DNA from: Algoriphagus boseongensis
Lineage (GTDB): Bacteria; Bacteroidota; Bacteroidia; Cytophagales; Cyclobacteriaceae
Reading direction: 5' to 3'
DNA length: 64,000 nt
Assembly: GCF_004362805.1 (NCBI RefSeq)
Contig: NZ_SNYF01000007.1
Location: forward strand, 1-64,000
In this document: positions 1 through 9,298 of the stretch, piece by piece
How the letters are laid out: each line of letters begins with the position of its first letter
Numbering within the stretch: position 1 is the stretch's first letter
The notes under the pieces: generated by a model
What the model saw: only the letters and a program-made list of their open reading frames with translations
Databases searched by the model: none
What the model was told of the DNA's origin: nothing
Translations under genes and position numbers: made by a program

Positions 1-85
1 CCTCTTCCCATCCCGAACAGAGAAGTTAAGCCCTGCAGCGCCGATGGTACTGGGGTTACACCCGGGAGAGTAGGTCGCCGCCACA
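1..85 (+). rRNA. 5S ribosomal RNA, 3' part
   Basis: The sequence from the window edge to about 85 matches the 3' three quarters of a bacterial 5S rRNA: the CCCGAACAGAGAAGTTAAGC block, the GCGCCGATGGTACTG loop and the terminal GGGAGAGTAGGTCGCCGCC. The 5' end lies outside the window, so this is the tail of an rRNA operon reading into the window. The exact 3' end is uncertain by a few bases. Confidence 0.93.
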
Positions 86-92
86 TTATTCA

Positions 93-122
93 AAAAGCCC
101 TTCGATCATTCGGAGGGCTTTT
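93..122 (+). terminator. rRNA operon terminator
   Basis: AAAAGCCCTTCGA pairs with TCGGAGGGCTTTT (one G-T wobble) around a short loop and ends in a T-run, eight bases after the 5S RNA. This is a textbook intrinsic terminator. The following 167 bases up to the next gene show no supported feature. Confidence 0.85.
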
Positions 123-289
123 GGCGTTTATAGGGGTTAAGAACAAAGACACTAGACACTAGACCTAAGACCTATAAAGGATACTTTTGCATCTTAGCAC
201 ACAGGAAAGAAGCCGACAATGGTCAAGGGGCTATAATATGATTCAAGCCAGCTGGAAGCTGGAATTTTTATTACCAGATTTTATACTTT

Positions 290-730
290 TTAAACTCCAA
301 ACTGGCCCAAGTGGTGGCCAATATGTTTTCCATGGAAGATTATCCACTCATTTTGAGTTAATTTTCCAAATCGTGGATGGGTTGGTTTTGCTTCTGGATT
401 TTGTGAAAAGTAGTCTTCGAATCCCTGAATGCTTTTAATTAATTCCTCCTTTGCAGCTTCCAAACTTGGAAATCTAAGATCCATCAATTGATCATTCAAT
501 CCTGGTGCTTTTGCACCAATTGGAAATATCATATCAGTATGGATCAAAGCATTCTTCTGAGCGAGTTGCTTTTCTGTAGGCTCAAAATCCGGAATTTTAA
601 TTCTCCCATTTGAAATCTTGAGTGTTAAAATGAGATGCTCCACCATATGTTGAGGTGTCATGATTCCAAATTTCGCAGGAGTATCTACTTCTAATTTGGA
701 AAGTCTATTTTTTACTTGTTCTTTTTCCAT
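290..730 (-). CDS. DUF1569 family (DinB-like four-helix) protein
   Basis: A 146-residue soluble protein. Its motifs MTPQHMVEHL near the N-terminus and WIIFHGKHIGHHLGQFG at the C-terminus place His residues as in the metal-binding four-helix DinB/YfiT superfamily, and the overall pattern fits DUF1569. The molecular activity of DUF1569 is not established; DinB-fold relatives bind a divalent metal and some act as thiol-dependent S-transferases. There is no signal peptide. The gene lies downstream of nrdA but a terminator separates them, so it is probably transcribed on its own. Confidence 0.75.
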   Translation of the reverse strand: MEKEQVKNRLSKLEVDTPAKFGIMTPQHMVEHLILTLKISNGRIKIPDFEPTEKQLAQKNALIHTDMIFPIGAKAPGLNDQLMDLRFPSLEAAKEELIKSIQGFEDYFSQNPEAKPTHPRFGKLTQNEWIIFHGKHIGHHLGQFGV

Positions 731-747
731 GTCTTGAAATTTAATTC

Positions 748-777
748 AAAAAAAAAGCACTTGAAACTATCAAGCGC
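748..777 (-). terminator. nrdBA terminator
   Basis: Read on the minus strand, GCGCTTGA and TCAAGTGC form an 8-bp stem with one wobble, followed by nine T residues. It lies 28 bases past the nrdA stop codon and would end the nrdB-nrdA transcript before the DUF1569 gene. Confidence 0.75.
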
Positions 778-804
778 CTTTCTCCATTTTACGAACTCTA
801 GATT

Positions 805-3201
805 TTAGCTTCCGCACATTTCGCATCCTTCTGGATTATCCAAAGAACATGCGATTGCATCCTGCTTTTGATTTTTTATGGTTTCTACTTCGTTGGCCTT
901 TTCTACTTTAGGTTCCAAAGCAGATTTGTCTAAGGTAAATTTGATTGCAGCTGCAGCAGCCTGAGATCTTAGGTAATACATACCTGTTTTTAATCCTTTT
1001 TTCCAAGCATAGAAGTGCATAGAAGTAAGCTTTCCGAAGTTAGGATCTTGCATAAACACGTTCATACTTTGAGATTGACAAATGTATGCACCTCGATCAG
1101 CGGCCATGTCAATGATCACTTTTTGAGAGATTTCCCAAACGGTCTTGTAAAGATCCTTGATATTTTGTGGGATTCCAGGCACGTTTTGAACAGATCCATT
1201 GGTCGAAATAAGTCTATTTCTCATGTTCTCATTCCAAAGACCAAGATTGATCAAATCTTTCATGAGGTGCTTGTTCACCACGATGAATTCACCTGAGAGA
1301 GTTCTTCGGGTATAAATGTTTGAAGTGTATGGCTCGAAACATTCATTATTTCCAAGAATCTGAGAAGTGGAAGCAGTTGGCATTGGAGCAACCAAGAGAG
1401 AGTTTCTCATGCCATATTTCTTCACTTTTTCTTTCAGGTCAGTCCAATTCCATCTGCCTGATTTTGGAGTAACTCCCCACATGTCAAACTGAAGAATACC
1501 TTGAGAAGCTGGACTTCCTTCATAGGTCTCGTAAGTTCCTTGAGTTTTTGCCAGCTCCATGGAAGTTTCTACTGCAGCATAGTATATGGTCTCAAAGATG
1601 TCTTCATTAAGCCCTCTTGCTTCTTCAGAATCAAAAGGCATTCTCAACATGATGAATGCATCTGCCAAACCCTGTATACCCAAACCAATTGGTCTATGTC
1701 TGAAGTTGGATCTTCTTGCTTCTTCTACTGGGTAGTAGTTAATATCAATTACCTTATTGAGGTTCTTGGTTGCAACTTTGGTGATCTCATAGAGCTTCTC
1801 GTGATCAAAATAAAGCTTTCCATCAGGTCCAGTTGTAATGAATTTTGGAAGTGCAATAGATGCTAGGTTACAAACTGCAACTTCGTCAGGTGCAGTATAC
1901 TCTATGATTTCTGTACAAAGATTTGAGGACTTAATGGTTCCCAAATTTTTCTGGTTGGATTTTCCATTTGCTGAATCTTTGTAAAGCATGTATGGAGTTC
2001 CGGTCTCGATTTGAGACTCAAGGATTTCAAACCAAAGTTCTTGTGCCTTGATAGTTTCTCTTGCCTTTCCTTCACGCTCGTATTTTTCATACAATCTTTC
2101 AAACTCTTCTCCATGGCAGTCAGAAAGTCCTGGTGCTTCATTTGGACAGAAAAGAGACCATTCCTCGTTCTTTTCCACTCTTTTCATGAAAAGGTCAGGA
2201 ATCCAAAGCGCATAGAACAAATCTCTTGCTCTCATTTCCTCTTTTCCGTGATTTCTTTTCAGTTCAAGAAAATCCTTGATATCAGCATGCCATGGTTCCA
2301 GATAGATCGCAAAGCTTCCTTTTCTTTTTCCACCACCTTGATCTACATAACGAGCGGTCATGTCAAAGTTTCTCAACATGGGCACAATTCCATTGGAAAC
2401 ACCATTGGTGCCTTTAATGTAGCTGCCCTTGGCTCTGATATGATGAATTGATAGTCCGATGCCACCTGCAGATTGAGAGATCTTAGCACACTGCTTAAGC
2501 GTGTCGTAGATACCATCAATGCTATCATCCTTCATGGTCAAAAGGAAGCATGAAGATAACTGTGGCTTAGGAGTTCCCGCATTGAAAAGAGTAGGAGTGG
2601 CATGTGTAAACCACTTTTCAGAAAGCAGATTGTAAGTTTCGATCGCTGATTCAATATCCTCTCTATGGATTCCCACGGCAACCCTCATCAACATATGCTG
2701 AGGTCTTTCTACTACTTTGCCATCCAAACGGATCAGATAGCTTCTTTCTAAAGTCTTGTACCCAAAATAATCATACCCAAAGTCCCTTTTGTAATCAATA
2801 GCTTCATCCAACTTGGCAGCGTGCTTTTTGATGATCCCGTATACTTCTGTGTCGATCAACTGGGCGTTTTCACCAGTTTTTGGATTGACATAAGTATAAA
2901 GTCTCTTCATGGTATTTGAAAAAGACTGACTTGTAGTTTTATGAAGATTCGAGATGGCAATTCTTGCAGCTAAAATGGCGTAGTCTGGGTGACGTACAGT
3001 CAAGGAGGCACAAACCTCAGCGGCTAGATTATCCAATTCTGAGGTGGTCACCCCATCATACAATCCGTCGATTACTTTTTTGGCAACCTCGATAGGTTGG
3101 ATGAATTTTGGATCCAATTCATAGCAAAGATTTTCTATTCTTGCTGTGATCTTGTCGAATCTAACTGATTCTCTTCTGCCGTCTCTTTTGATTACTAACA
3201 T
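805..3201 (-). CDS. nrdA: class Ia ribonucleoside-diphosphate reductase, large (alpha) subunit
   Basis: A 798-residue R1 subunit that reduces ribonucleoside diphosphates to deoxyribonucleotides. An N-terminal ATP-cone (about 1-95, [10 protein letters not shown]) implies allosteric control by ATP/dATP. Cys218 and Cys444 are the redox pair, Cys429 within NLCTE is the thiyl-radical site with Asn427 and Glu431 beside it, and the tail carries the shuttle Cys793/Cys796 in CEMCGS. These positions coincide with the mouse R1 numbering (218, 429, 444), so this is the eukaryote-like class Ia branch rather than the E. coli type. It follows nrdB by 41 bases on the same strand and is probably cotranscribed with it. 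The start ATG at 3201 gives the expected MLVIKRDG beginning. Confidence 0.97.
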   Translation of the reverse strand: MLVIKRDGRRESVRFDKITARIENLCYELDPKFIQPIEVAKKVIDGLYDGVTTSELDNLAAEVCASLTVRHPDYAILAARIAISNLHKTTSQSFSNTMKRLYTYVNPKTGENAQLIDTEVYGIIKKHAAKLDEAIDYKRDFGYDYFGYKTLERSYLIRLDGKVVERPQHMLMRVAVGIHREDIESAIETYNLLSEKWFTHATPTLFNAGTPKPQLSSCFLLTMKDDSIDGIYDTLKQCAKISQSAGGIGLSIHHIRAKGSYIKGTNGVSNGIVPMLRNFDMTARYVDQGGGKRKGSFAIYLEPWHADIKDFLELKRNHGKEEMRARDLFYALWIPDLFMKRVEKNEEWSLFCPNEAPGLSDCHGEEFERLYEKYEREGKARETIKAQELWFEILESQIETGTPYMLYKDSANGKSNQKNLGTIKSSNLCTEIIEYTAPDEVAVCNLASIALPKFITTGPDGKLYFDHEKLYEITKVATKNLNKVIDINYYPVEEARRSNFRHRPIGLGIQGLADAFIMLRMPFDSEEARGLNEDIFETIYYAAVETSMELAKTQGTYETYEGSPASQGILQFDMWGVTPKSGRWNWTDLKEKVKKYGMRNSLLVAPMPTASTSQILGNNECFEPYTSNIYTRRTLSGEFIVVNKHLMKDLINLGLWNENMRNRLISTNGSVQNVPGIPQNIKDLYKTVWEISQKVIIDMAADRGAYICQSQSMNVFMQDPNFGKLTSMHFYAWKKGLKTGMYYLRSQAAAAAIKFTLDKSALEPKVEKANEVETIKNQKQDAIACSLDNPEGCEMCGS

Positions 3202-3242
3202 ACTATGGGAATTTTTAGGTTGATGGGTTAGAAAAGTGGTGG

Positions 3243-4229
3243 TTAAAAATCTTCTTCAATTGAAAAACGAGAAGAAGAAGATTCGGTGGTTTCTGTAGAT
3301 TTCATTACTCCGGCCTTTTGGTAGTCACCCACTCTCTTTTCGAAGAAGTTGGTTTTACCCTGCAAGGAAATCATGTCCATGAAGTCAAATGGATTAGTAC
3401 TGTTCCAAACTTTTTCACAGCCTAATTCCATCAATAGTCGATCAGCTACAAATTCAATGTACTGACACATCAAATCTGAATTCATACCGATCAATCTCAC
3501 AGGAAGCGCGTCAGTCACGAATTCCTTTTCAATAGCTACAGCGTCGATAATGATTTCTCGGACAGTATCTTTTGGAAGTTGGTTGACCACATGTTTGGTA
3601 TAGAGGTGGCAAGCAAAATCACAATGCAGTCCCTCATCTCTTGAAATCAATTCGTTGGAGAAAGTCAAACCAGGCATCAGACCTCTCTTTTTCAACCAGA
3701 AAATAGAGCAGAAAGAGCCAGAGAAAAAGATTCCTTCAACCGCCGCAAAAGCGATTAGACGCTCGTGGAAGGAACCATTGTCGATCCAGCGAAGAGCCCA
3801 CTCTGCTTTTTTCTTTACACAGTCAATGTGCTCAATAGCATTCAACAAACGATCTCGCTCAACACCGTCCTTTATATAGGTGTCGATTAATAGGGAGTAG
3901 GTCTCTGAATGGATATTCTCCATGGCAATCTGAAAACCATAGAAAAACTTTGCCTCTGTGTATTGTACTTCAGCAACGAAATGCTCAGCTAAGTTCTCAT
4001 TTACTATCCCATCACTTGCAGCGAAAAATGCCAACACATGAGAAATAAAATGTCTTTCCCCGTCATTAAGGTTTTTCCAATCTGATAAGTCTTGACTTAA
4101 ATCGATTTCTTCCGCAGTCCAAAAGCTAGCCTCAGCTTGCTTGTAGAATTGCCAGATATCTGGGTGCTGGATCGGGAAAAGAACAAATCGATTGCTATTC
4201 TCTTGTAAAATGGGTTCTTGCTGCATCAT
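3243..4229 (-). CDS. nrdB: class Ia ribonucleoside-diphosphate reductase, small (beta) subunit
   Basis: The radical-generating R2 subunit of ribonucleotide reductase. The segment [16 protein letters not shown] contains the radical tyrosine (about Tyr111) next to iron-ligand residues, and [17 protein letters not shown] supplies the second ligand set; both resemble eukaryotic R2. The frame stays open upstream to a TTG at 4331, but family members begin with MQQEPI, so I place the start at the ATG pair 4224-4229 (about 328 residues). The order nrdB then nrdA is the reverse of the enterobacterial one. A long leader with several hairpins lies upstream. Confidence 0.95.
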   Translation of the reverse strand: MMQQEPILQENSNRFVLFPIQHPDIWQFYKQAEASFWTAEEIDLSQDLSDWKNLNDGERHFISHVLAFFAASDGIVNENLAEHFVAEVQYTEAKFFYGFQIAMENIHSETYSLLIDTYIKDGVERDRLLNAIEHIDCVKKKAEWALRWIDNGSFHERLIAFAAVEGIFFSGSFCSIFWLKKRGLMPGLTFSNELISRDEGLHCDFACHLYTKHVVNQLPKDTVREIIIDAVAIEKEFVTDALPVRLIGMNSDLMCQYIEFVADRLLMELGCEKVWNSTNPFDFMDMISLQGKTNFFEKRVGDYQKAGVMKSTETTESSSSRFSIEEDF

Positions 4230-4259
4230 TCTCTCTGTTTTGTAATTTTTTAATTGAGT

Positions 4260-4377
4260 GAAAGCAAAAAAAGCTTTCTTAATAGCGCTTGGGGATAGCA
4301 AAGGCTGCCTTTTCAGAACAGCCTTGAACAAATATGTAAAGCAAAATCATAAAAAAAAACCGCTAAAGTGCCGGTTT
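4260..4377 (-). promoter_or_regulatory. structured leader upstream of nrdB
   Basis: Reading on the minus strand towards nrdB, three perfect hairpins occur. AAACCG/CGGTTT (4357-4377) is followed by about nine T residues, like an intrinsic terminator. AAGGCTG/CAGCCTT spans 4301-4325, and GAAAGC/GCTTTC has a T-rich loop at 4260-4278. No minus-strand gene lies upstream that the terminator could serve, because rplU reads away. It may therefore act as an attenuator inside a leader of the nrdBA transcript. Known RNA families were not recognised. The rest of the gap up to 4745 shows no gene. Confidence 0.35.
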
Positions 4378-4745
4378 AATGTTGTTTTTGACCAAAAGTC
4401 GAAAAACAAATATCTAGCTATAAATCAATATAATAAATGTTGCTATATAAACTCAAGAATCAATCAAATGGGCCTTTTTGGGGGTTTGGAATAATTTTCA
4501 ACATTTTAAAAAAAGTTTTCCACAAAGATTTTCGACTTATATTTTGACTGATAGTCAGAAAATAATCCTGATTGCTGAAGAAAATTTTAAATTGATCTTC
4601 AACGAGTTAGGCTGTTTTGTGAATTTTCCAGACTCAAACTTAGGTGATTTATTGGGGTAAATAGTGTATAGACCCATTCCGTATCATCTCCTGCACTTCC
4701 ATTGGTTAATTATTTTCAGGTCAATCATTAGCTTGAATTTGGCAC

Positions 4746-4781
4746 TTTGTTTTTTTCTTCAAAATCTCTTCCCTATATTTG
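4746..4781 (+). promoter_or_regulatory. promoter for rplU-rpmA
   Basis: TATATTTG at 4774-4781 is an exact match to the Bacteroidota -7 element TAnnTTTG, with a TTTG at 4746-4749 that is a few bases farther upstream than the ideal spacing. Transcription would start around 4788. This also argues against the in-frame TTG at 4779 as a start codon and supports the ATG at 4809 for rplU. Confidence 0.55.
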
Positions 4782-4808
4782 CACTCCGATTTCGATAAAT
4801 CAATTCTC

Positions 4809-5120
4809 ATGTACGCAATTGTTAACATCGCAGGAAAGCAGTTCAAAGTAACAAAAGATCAGTTCGTTTACGCTCCAAAATTGGACGGCGAAGCTGGCGC
4901 TTCCGTGGAATTCGACCAAGTACTATTAGCTGAGGCTGATGGTAATGTGTCTGTAGGTGCTCCTATTATTGCAGGAGCCAAGGTATCCGGGAAAATCCTG
5001 GATCATGTAAAAGGTGACAAAGTGATTGTCTTCAAAAAGAAGCGTAGAAAAGGCTACAAGAAGAAGAACGGTCACAGACAAGACTTCACCAAAGTATTGA
5101 TCGAAACTATTACTCTATAA
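4809..5120 (+). CDS. rplU: 50S ribosomal protein L21
   Basis: A 103-residue bL21 protein of the large ribosomal subunit. It starts [16 protein letters not shown], has the basic [17 protein letters not shown] segment of the family, and ends in [11 protein letters not shown]. The ATG at 4809 is chosen over an upstream in-frame TTG because that TTG lies inside the promoter. rpmA follows 35 bases later, the usual L21-L27 operon. Confidence 0.97.
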   Translation: MYAIVNIAGKQFKVTKDQFVYAPKLDGEAGASVEFDQVLLAEADGNVSVGAPIIAGAKVSGKILDHVKGDKVIVFKKKRRKGYKKKNGHRQDFTKVLIETITL

Positions 5121-5155
5121 GATTTTCCCCTCGAAAATCATAAACGAATAAAACC

Positions 5156-5416
5156 ATGGCACACAAAAAAGGTGTAGGTAGTTCCAAAAACGGTCGTGAG
5201 TCACATTCCAAAAGATTGGGTGTGAAGAAGTTTGGTGGCGAGGCAGTAATCGCCGGAAATATCCTTGTAAGACAAAGAGGCACTAAGCATCATGCTGGCC
5301 TTAATGTTGGAGTTGGTAAAGATCACACATTGTTTGCTTTGGCAAATGGTGTTGTAGCTTTCAAAACCAAATCTGATGGCAAGTCTTACGTAAGTGTTGT
5401 TCCTTCTGAGGCTTAA
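5156..5416 (+). CDS. rpmA: 50S ribosomal protein L27
   Basis: An 86-residue bL27 protein. [20 protein letters not shown] is the typical N-terminus that reaches towards the peptidyl-transferase centre, followed by the family's [15 protein letters not shown] motif. The N-terminus is the short unprocessed form, without the cleavable extension found in Firmicutes. It is the last gene of the rplU-rpmA operon, with a strong terminator 20 bases on. Confidence 0.97.
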   Translation: MAHKKGVGSSKNGRESHSKRLGVKKFGGEAVIAGNILVRQRGTKHHAGLNVGVGKDHTLFALANGVVAFKTKSDGKSYVSVVPSEA

Positions 5417-5436
5417 TACTTACCTACAAAAAATAT

Positions 5437-5466
5437 AAACCTCTTCCTCGGAAGAGGTTTTTTTTT
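5437..5466 (+). terminator. rplU-rpmA terminator
   Basis: AAACCTCTTCC and GGAAGAGGTTT form a stem with a minimal loop, followed by nine T residues. It lies just after rpmA. Confidence 0.9.
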
Positions 5467-5488
5467 GCCCTGATCTGATTAATTCGCC

Positions 5489-5518
5489 TTTGATCATTTT
5501 TTAGAAAATATATCTTTT
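5489..5518 (+). promoter_or_regulatory. possible promoter for the BNR/VPS10-like gene
   Basis: TTTG at 5489-5492, an 18-base spacer and TATCTTTT at 5511-5518 resemble the Bacteroidota promoter TTTG-N19-TAnnTTTG, with one mismatch in the -7 box. It lies 47 bases before the start codon. Confidence 0.4.
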
Positions 5519-5564
5519 TATTCCTTCTAAATTCTAAATTGAAACATCACCAATCAGACCTTAC

Positions 5565-8500
5565 ATGAAAAATATCATGAGAATTAGTTGGTCAGGACTA
5601 CTGCTCGTCCTGATCCTTTCTGGAAATATGCTCTTTGGGCAGCAGGTTCCAGATCCCAAAGTTTACGATGCAGTACAATGGAGATTAGTCGGCCCGTTTA
5701 GAGGTGGACGTGCAGATGGAGTAGCTGGGGTAAAGGGTAGTGAAAAGACTTATTATTTTGCCTCAACTGGAGGTGGAATTTGGAAGACCACCAATGCCGG
5801 ACAAACATGGAAGTCAGTTTCTGATGGATTTTTTGGAGGTTCTATGGGAGCAGTGGCAGTAGCAGAAAGCGACACTTCTGTAGTCTATGCAGGAGGTGGG
5901 GAAAAGACTGTTCGCGGTAACGTTTCTTTTGGCTATGGGGCTTGGAAAAGTACCGATGCCGGGAAGACCTGGTCAAGAGCGGGCCTTGATAAAACCCGCT
6001 TTATTTCCAGAATGAGAATTCACCCTTCCAATCCCGATGTAGTTTATGCAGCAGTTTTGGGAGATATTTTTCAGCCTTCCGACATGCGGGGTGTTTACAA
6101 GACAACAGATGGCGGTAAGAATTGGGAAAAAGTTCATTATGTCAATGATCAAGCTGGGGCGGTGGATTTGATCTTGGATCCAAATAATCCAGAAATCTTG
6201 TATGCTACCACCTGGGAAATAAAAAGAACACCTTATAGTTTGGAAAGTGGTGGACCTGGGTCCAAAATGTTCAAATCTGTAGATGGAGGTAAAACTTGGG
6301 ATGAACTTTCTGCGAAAGAAACTTTCCCTAAAGGTGTTTTGGGAATCATGGGAATTACCGTTTCTCCGAAAAATTCGAATAGGTTGTACGCGATTATTGA
6401 GAATGATAATGGAGGAGTTTTCACTTCTAAAGATGCCGGTCAAACCTGGGAAAAAGTCAATGAAGACCGTAGCCTTCGCCAGCGAGCTTGGTATTATTCC
6501 AGAATTTTTGCAGATACCCAAGATGAAGAGACTGTTTACGTCCTCAATGTGAGCTATCACAAATCCACCGATGGAGGAAAGACTTTCAAAAGTGCAAATG
6601 CTCCACATGGAGACCATCATGATCTTTGGATAGATCCATCGAATAATCAAAGAATGATCATTGCTGATGATGGGGGAGCGCAGATTTCCGAAGACGGAGG
6701 AGCGACTTGGTCTACTATGATGAACCAACCTACATCTCAGTTTTATCGAGTGACCACGGACAATAGCTTCCCTTATAGAATTTATGGTGCGCAACAGGAT
6801 AATTCTACGGTAAGGATCAGACATAGAAATGATGGAAATGCCATCACTGAGAATGATTGGGAGCCTACAGCAGGTGGTGAATCAGGCTGGATAGCACCAG
6901 ATCCTAAGGATAATGATATTGTGTATGGTGGCTCATACGGAGGACTACTCACACGAGAAAATCATAGAAATGGAACATCCCGAACAGTTAACGTTTGGCC
7001 GGATAATCCTATGGGGCATGGTGCAGAAGGAATGAAGTATAGATTCCAGTGGAATTTCCCGATTTTCTTTTCTCCACATGATCCAAATTTGCTTTATACC
7101 ACAAGTAACCAGTTTCACCGATCTACTAATGAGGGACAAAGCTGGGAAGTATTTTCTCCGGACCTGACTAGAAATGATAAAAGCAAACTAGGCCCATCAG
7201 GAGGTCCGATTACAAAGGATAATACCTCTGTGGAATACTATGCGACAATCTTTACAGCTGCAGAATCACCCATCAAAAAAGGAGTCATCTGGGCGGGATC
7301 AGATGATGGACTAGTTCATGTCACTACCGATAATGGAGCAACCTGGCAAAATGTTACGCCAAAGGATATGCCTGAATGGTTGCAAATCAACTCTATTGAG
7401 CCAAGTCCATTCGAGGCTGGTGAGGCCTATTTTGCCGCCACTGGCTACAAGATGGGGAATTACGAGCCATACCTCTTCAAAACCAAGGATTACGGAAAAA
7501 CCTGGACCAAAATCGTTTCAGGAATCGATCCAGAGCATTTTACACGAGTAGTTCGTGCTGATCCTGTCAAGAGAGGAATGCTCTATGCAGGTACGGAAAC
7601 TGGCATCTATTACTCCAAGGACGATGGAGCAAGCTGGCATTCGCTTCAGTTGAACCTTCCGATTGTTCCTATCACGGATTTGACGATTAAGGAAAACAAT
7701 CTGATTGCAGCTACTCAAGGTCGTTCATTCTGGATTATTGATGATTTGACCGTTTTGCATCAAGCAGAGCCTGGAATGGAGAATAAGGCATTTCATCTTT
7801 ATAAGCCTCAGGATTCTTATCGAATTGATGGTGTAAAAAGAACTAGCTTGACCGATGGATCGAATAGACCTGGGGGCGTTTTGGTGTATTATTTCTTAAA
7901 GGAAAAACCACAAGACGAGCTTAAAATCGAATTCTTCAATGACAAGAACGAGCGCATCCGATGGTTCTCCACCAAAGGAGTGAATGGTGATACCTTGAAA
8001 GTTAAATCTGGAGCAGGAGAATTTAACTGGAACTTGAGAGTGGAAAATGCGGAAGGGTTCGATGGACTCATCATGTGGGCAGCCAACCTGAGAGGACCAA
8101 AAGTGATCCCGGGAACCTACAAAGTGAAAATGACTGTGGATGGAGAGGCTCAAGAGCAAAGCTTCAAAGTACTTGCAGATCCGCGCTACGAATCCACTCA
8201 GGCAGAGCTTGAAGAACAATACAATTTCCTATTGGCAGTTCGAGATAAACTCACTGAAACTCATCAGGCGATTAAATTGATCCGTGCATACAGAACTGAG
8301 TTGGATTCTTTGGGATCCAAACCGGAAAATCTGGAGCAAATCCAAGCCGAGATGAAGCAAATTGAGGAGACGCTCTACCAAACTCAAAATCGAAGTGGTC
8401 AGGATCCTCTTAATTTCCCAATTCGTCTAAACAACAAATTGGCTCACTTAAGCAGCGTGGTTGGAAACGGAGACTATAAACCTACCGATCAATCAGAAGC

Positions 8501-8627
8501 GGTGAGAACTGAACTGACCGAACAAATCGATGTTCAGTTGGCAAGGTTCAGGAAGTTAGAGAGAGAACAGATTTCCCGACTGCTCAATATTGAAGAAATG
8601 AAAACGAAACTCGAAATCAAAAAGTAA
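5565..8627 (+). CDS. secreted BNR/VPS10-like beta-propeller protein
   Basis: A 1020-residue exported protein with a signal peptide (hydrophobic core 9-25, ending before GQQVPDPK). From about residue 45 to 720 it has repeated Asp-box/BNR motifs such as TTNAGQTWKSV, STDAGKTWSRA, TTDGGKNWEKV, SVDGGKTWDEL and SKDAGQTWEKV, which indicate a sortilin/VPS10-like ten-bladed propeller. The C-terminal 300 residues hold a beta-rich region and an alpha-helical, Glu/Lys-rich tail. Such proteins are often labelled glycosyl hydrolase in Bacteroidota, but Asp boxes are structural and do not show catalysis. It is a single-gene unit bounded by terminators; its substrate is unknown. Confidence 0.85.
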   Translation: MKNIMRISWSGLLLVLILSGNMLFGQQVPDPKVYDAVQWRLVGPFRGGRADGVAGVKGSEKTYYFASTGGGIWKTTNAGQTWKSVSDGFFGGSMGAVAVAESDTSVVYAGGGEKTVRGNVSFGYGAWKSTDAGKTWSRAGLDKTRFISRMRIHPSNPDVVYAAVLGDIFQPSDMRGVYKTTDGGKNWEKVHYVNDQAGAVDLILDPNNPEILYATTWEIKRTPYSLESGGPGSKMFKSVDGGKTWDELSAKETFPKGVLGIMGITVSPKNSNRLYAIIENDNGGVFTSKDAGQTWEKVNEDRSLRQRAWYYSRIFADTQDEETVYVLNVSYHKSTDGGKTFKSANAPHGDHHDLWIDPSNNQRMIIADDGGAQISEDGGATWSTMMNQPTSQFYRVTTDNSFPYRIYGAQQDNSTVRIRHRNDGNAITENDWEPTAGGESGWIAPDPKDNDIVYGGSYGGLLTRENHRNGTSRTVNVWPDNPMGHGAEGMKYRFQWNFPIFFSPHDPNLLYTTSNQFHRSTNEGQSWEVFSPDLTRNDKSKLGPSGGPITKDNTSVEYYATIFTAAESPIKKGVIWAGSDDGLVHVTTDNGATWQNVTPKDMPEWLQINSIEPSPFEAGEAYFAATGYKMGNYEPYLFKTKDYGKTWTKIVSGIDPEHFTRVVRADPVKRGMLYAGTETGIYYSKDDGASWHSLQLNLPIVPITDLTIKENNLIAATQGRSFWIIDDLTVLHQAEPGMENKAFHLYKPQDSYRIDGVKRTSLTDGSNRPGGVLVYYFLKEKPQDELKIEFFNDKNERIRWFSTKGVNGDTLKVKSGAGEFNWNLRVENAEGFDGLIMWAANLRGPKVIPGTYKVKMTVDGEAQEQSFKVLADPRYESTQAELEEQYNFLLAVRDKLTETHQAIKLIRAYRTELDSLGSKPENLEQIQAEMKQIEETLYQTQNRSGQDPLNFPIRLNNKLAHLSSVVGNGDYKPTDQSEAVRTELTEQIDVQLARFRKLEREQISRLLNIEEMKTKLEIKK

Positions 8628-8629
8628 TA

Positions 8630-8662
8630 AAAGAGGCCTCTGGGATTTCCAGAGGCCTCTTT
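8630..8662. terminator. bidirectional terminator
   Basis: AAAGAGGCCTCTGG and CCAGAGGCCTCTTT form a perfect 14-bp stem between two convergent genes, with T-rich flanks on both strands. It serves the propeller gene (plus) and the rhomboid gene (minus). Confidence 0.88.
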
Positions 8663-8665
8663 CTT

Positions 8666-9295
8666 TTAAAATGGTTTAAAATCTTTCAATTGCTCGATAA
8701 AATGTAAGGCACTGGAAGGAGATAAAATCAAAATAAAAACAATCCCAAAAATGGCTCCGTACAAATGCGCATCATGGTTGATACCGTCATTTTCCTGCTT
8801 CGCTTTGACATAGGAGTAAATCAGGAATAATCCTCCAAGGATGAAACCAGGCAGGCATAAAATCCCAAACAAACAGATATCTGCCAAAGGCAAAATGATG
8901 ATGCTGGCAAAAACAGTGGCAGCCGTTCCTCCAGATGCACCAAGAGCTCGATAGGAGCTGTTGTCTTTATTTTTACTGTAGGTCGGGAGGTCAGAAATAA
9001 TTATCCCTAATAGGTAAAAGGCGACAAATAAAATTCCTCCAGTTAGCTGACCAAATTGATACCTCAGAAACATTTCCACGACTCCACCAAAAAAGTAGAA
9101 CGTAAACATGTTGAAAAGAAGGTGGATGTAATCCTTATGGATAAATCCAGAGAGTAAGAATCTATCCCATTCTTTTCTATGCTTGATCCGATAGGGGATA
9201 AACATCCACCGGTTGAGCATTTCATATTTATTAAAGCCAATGATACTCGTGATCGCCGTAAGGACAATCAGAATGGTGGTTATCGATAAATCCAT
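8666..9295 (-). CDS. rhomboid family intramembrane serine protease
   Basis: A 209-residue membrane protein with about six transmembrane segments. GASG at 119-122 supplies the catalytic Ser121 in the fourth segment, and His177 in NHDAHLYGAIFG completes the dyad. The HLLFNMFTF motif (His58, Asn62) forms the usual oxyanion-side pair in TM2. It would cleave transmembrane substrates within the inner membrane. It ends the run rnr - polyprenyl synthase - rhomboid on the minus strand, starting three bases after the preceding gene's stop, so the three are likely cotranscribed. Confidence 0.9.
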   Translation of the reverse strand: MDLSITTILIVLTAITSIIGFNKYEMLNRWMFIPYRIKHRKEWDRFLLSGFIHKDYIHLLFNMFTFYFFGGVVEMFLRYQFGQLTGGILFVAFYLLGIIISDLPTYSKNKDNSSYRALGASGGTAATVFASIIILPLADICLFGILCLPGFILGGLFLIYSYVKAKQENDGINHDAHLYGAIFGIVFILILSPSSALHFIEQLKDFKPF

Positions 9296-9298
9296 AGC

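Noticed and set aside
4408..4452. AT-rich boxes resembling paired NrdR sites upstream of nrdB
   Set aside because: AAATATCTAG and CTATATAAAC each match only part of the NrdR consensus, and their 35-base spacing is not the usual one of about three helical turns. In such AT-rich DNA this is likely chance.
4258..4660. Small plus-strand ORFs between nrdB and rplU
   Set aside because: They overlap the nrdB leader or have no family features, no promoter and poor composition. I treat them as chance open frames.
5973..6824. Long minus-strand ORF inside the BNR/VPS10-like gene
   Set aside because: It is antisense to a clearly coding, repeat-rich frame and its translation has no recognisable domain.
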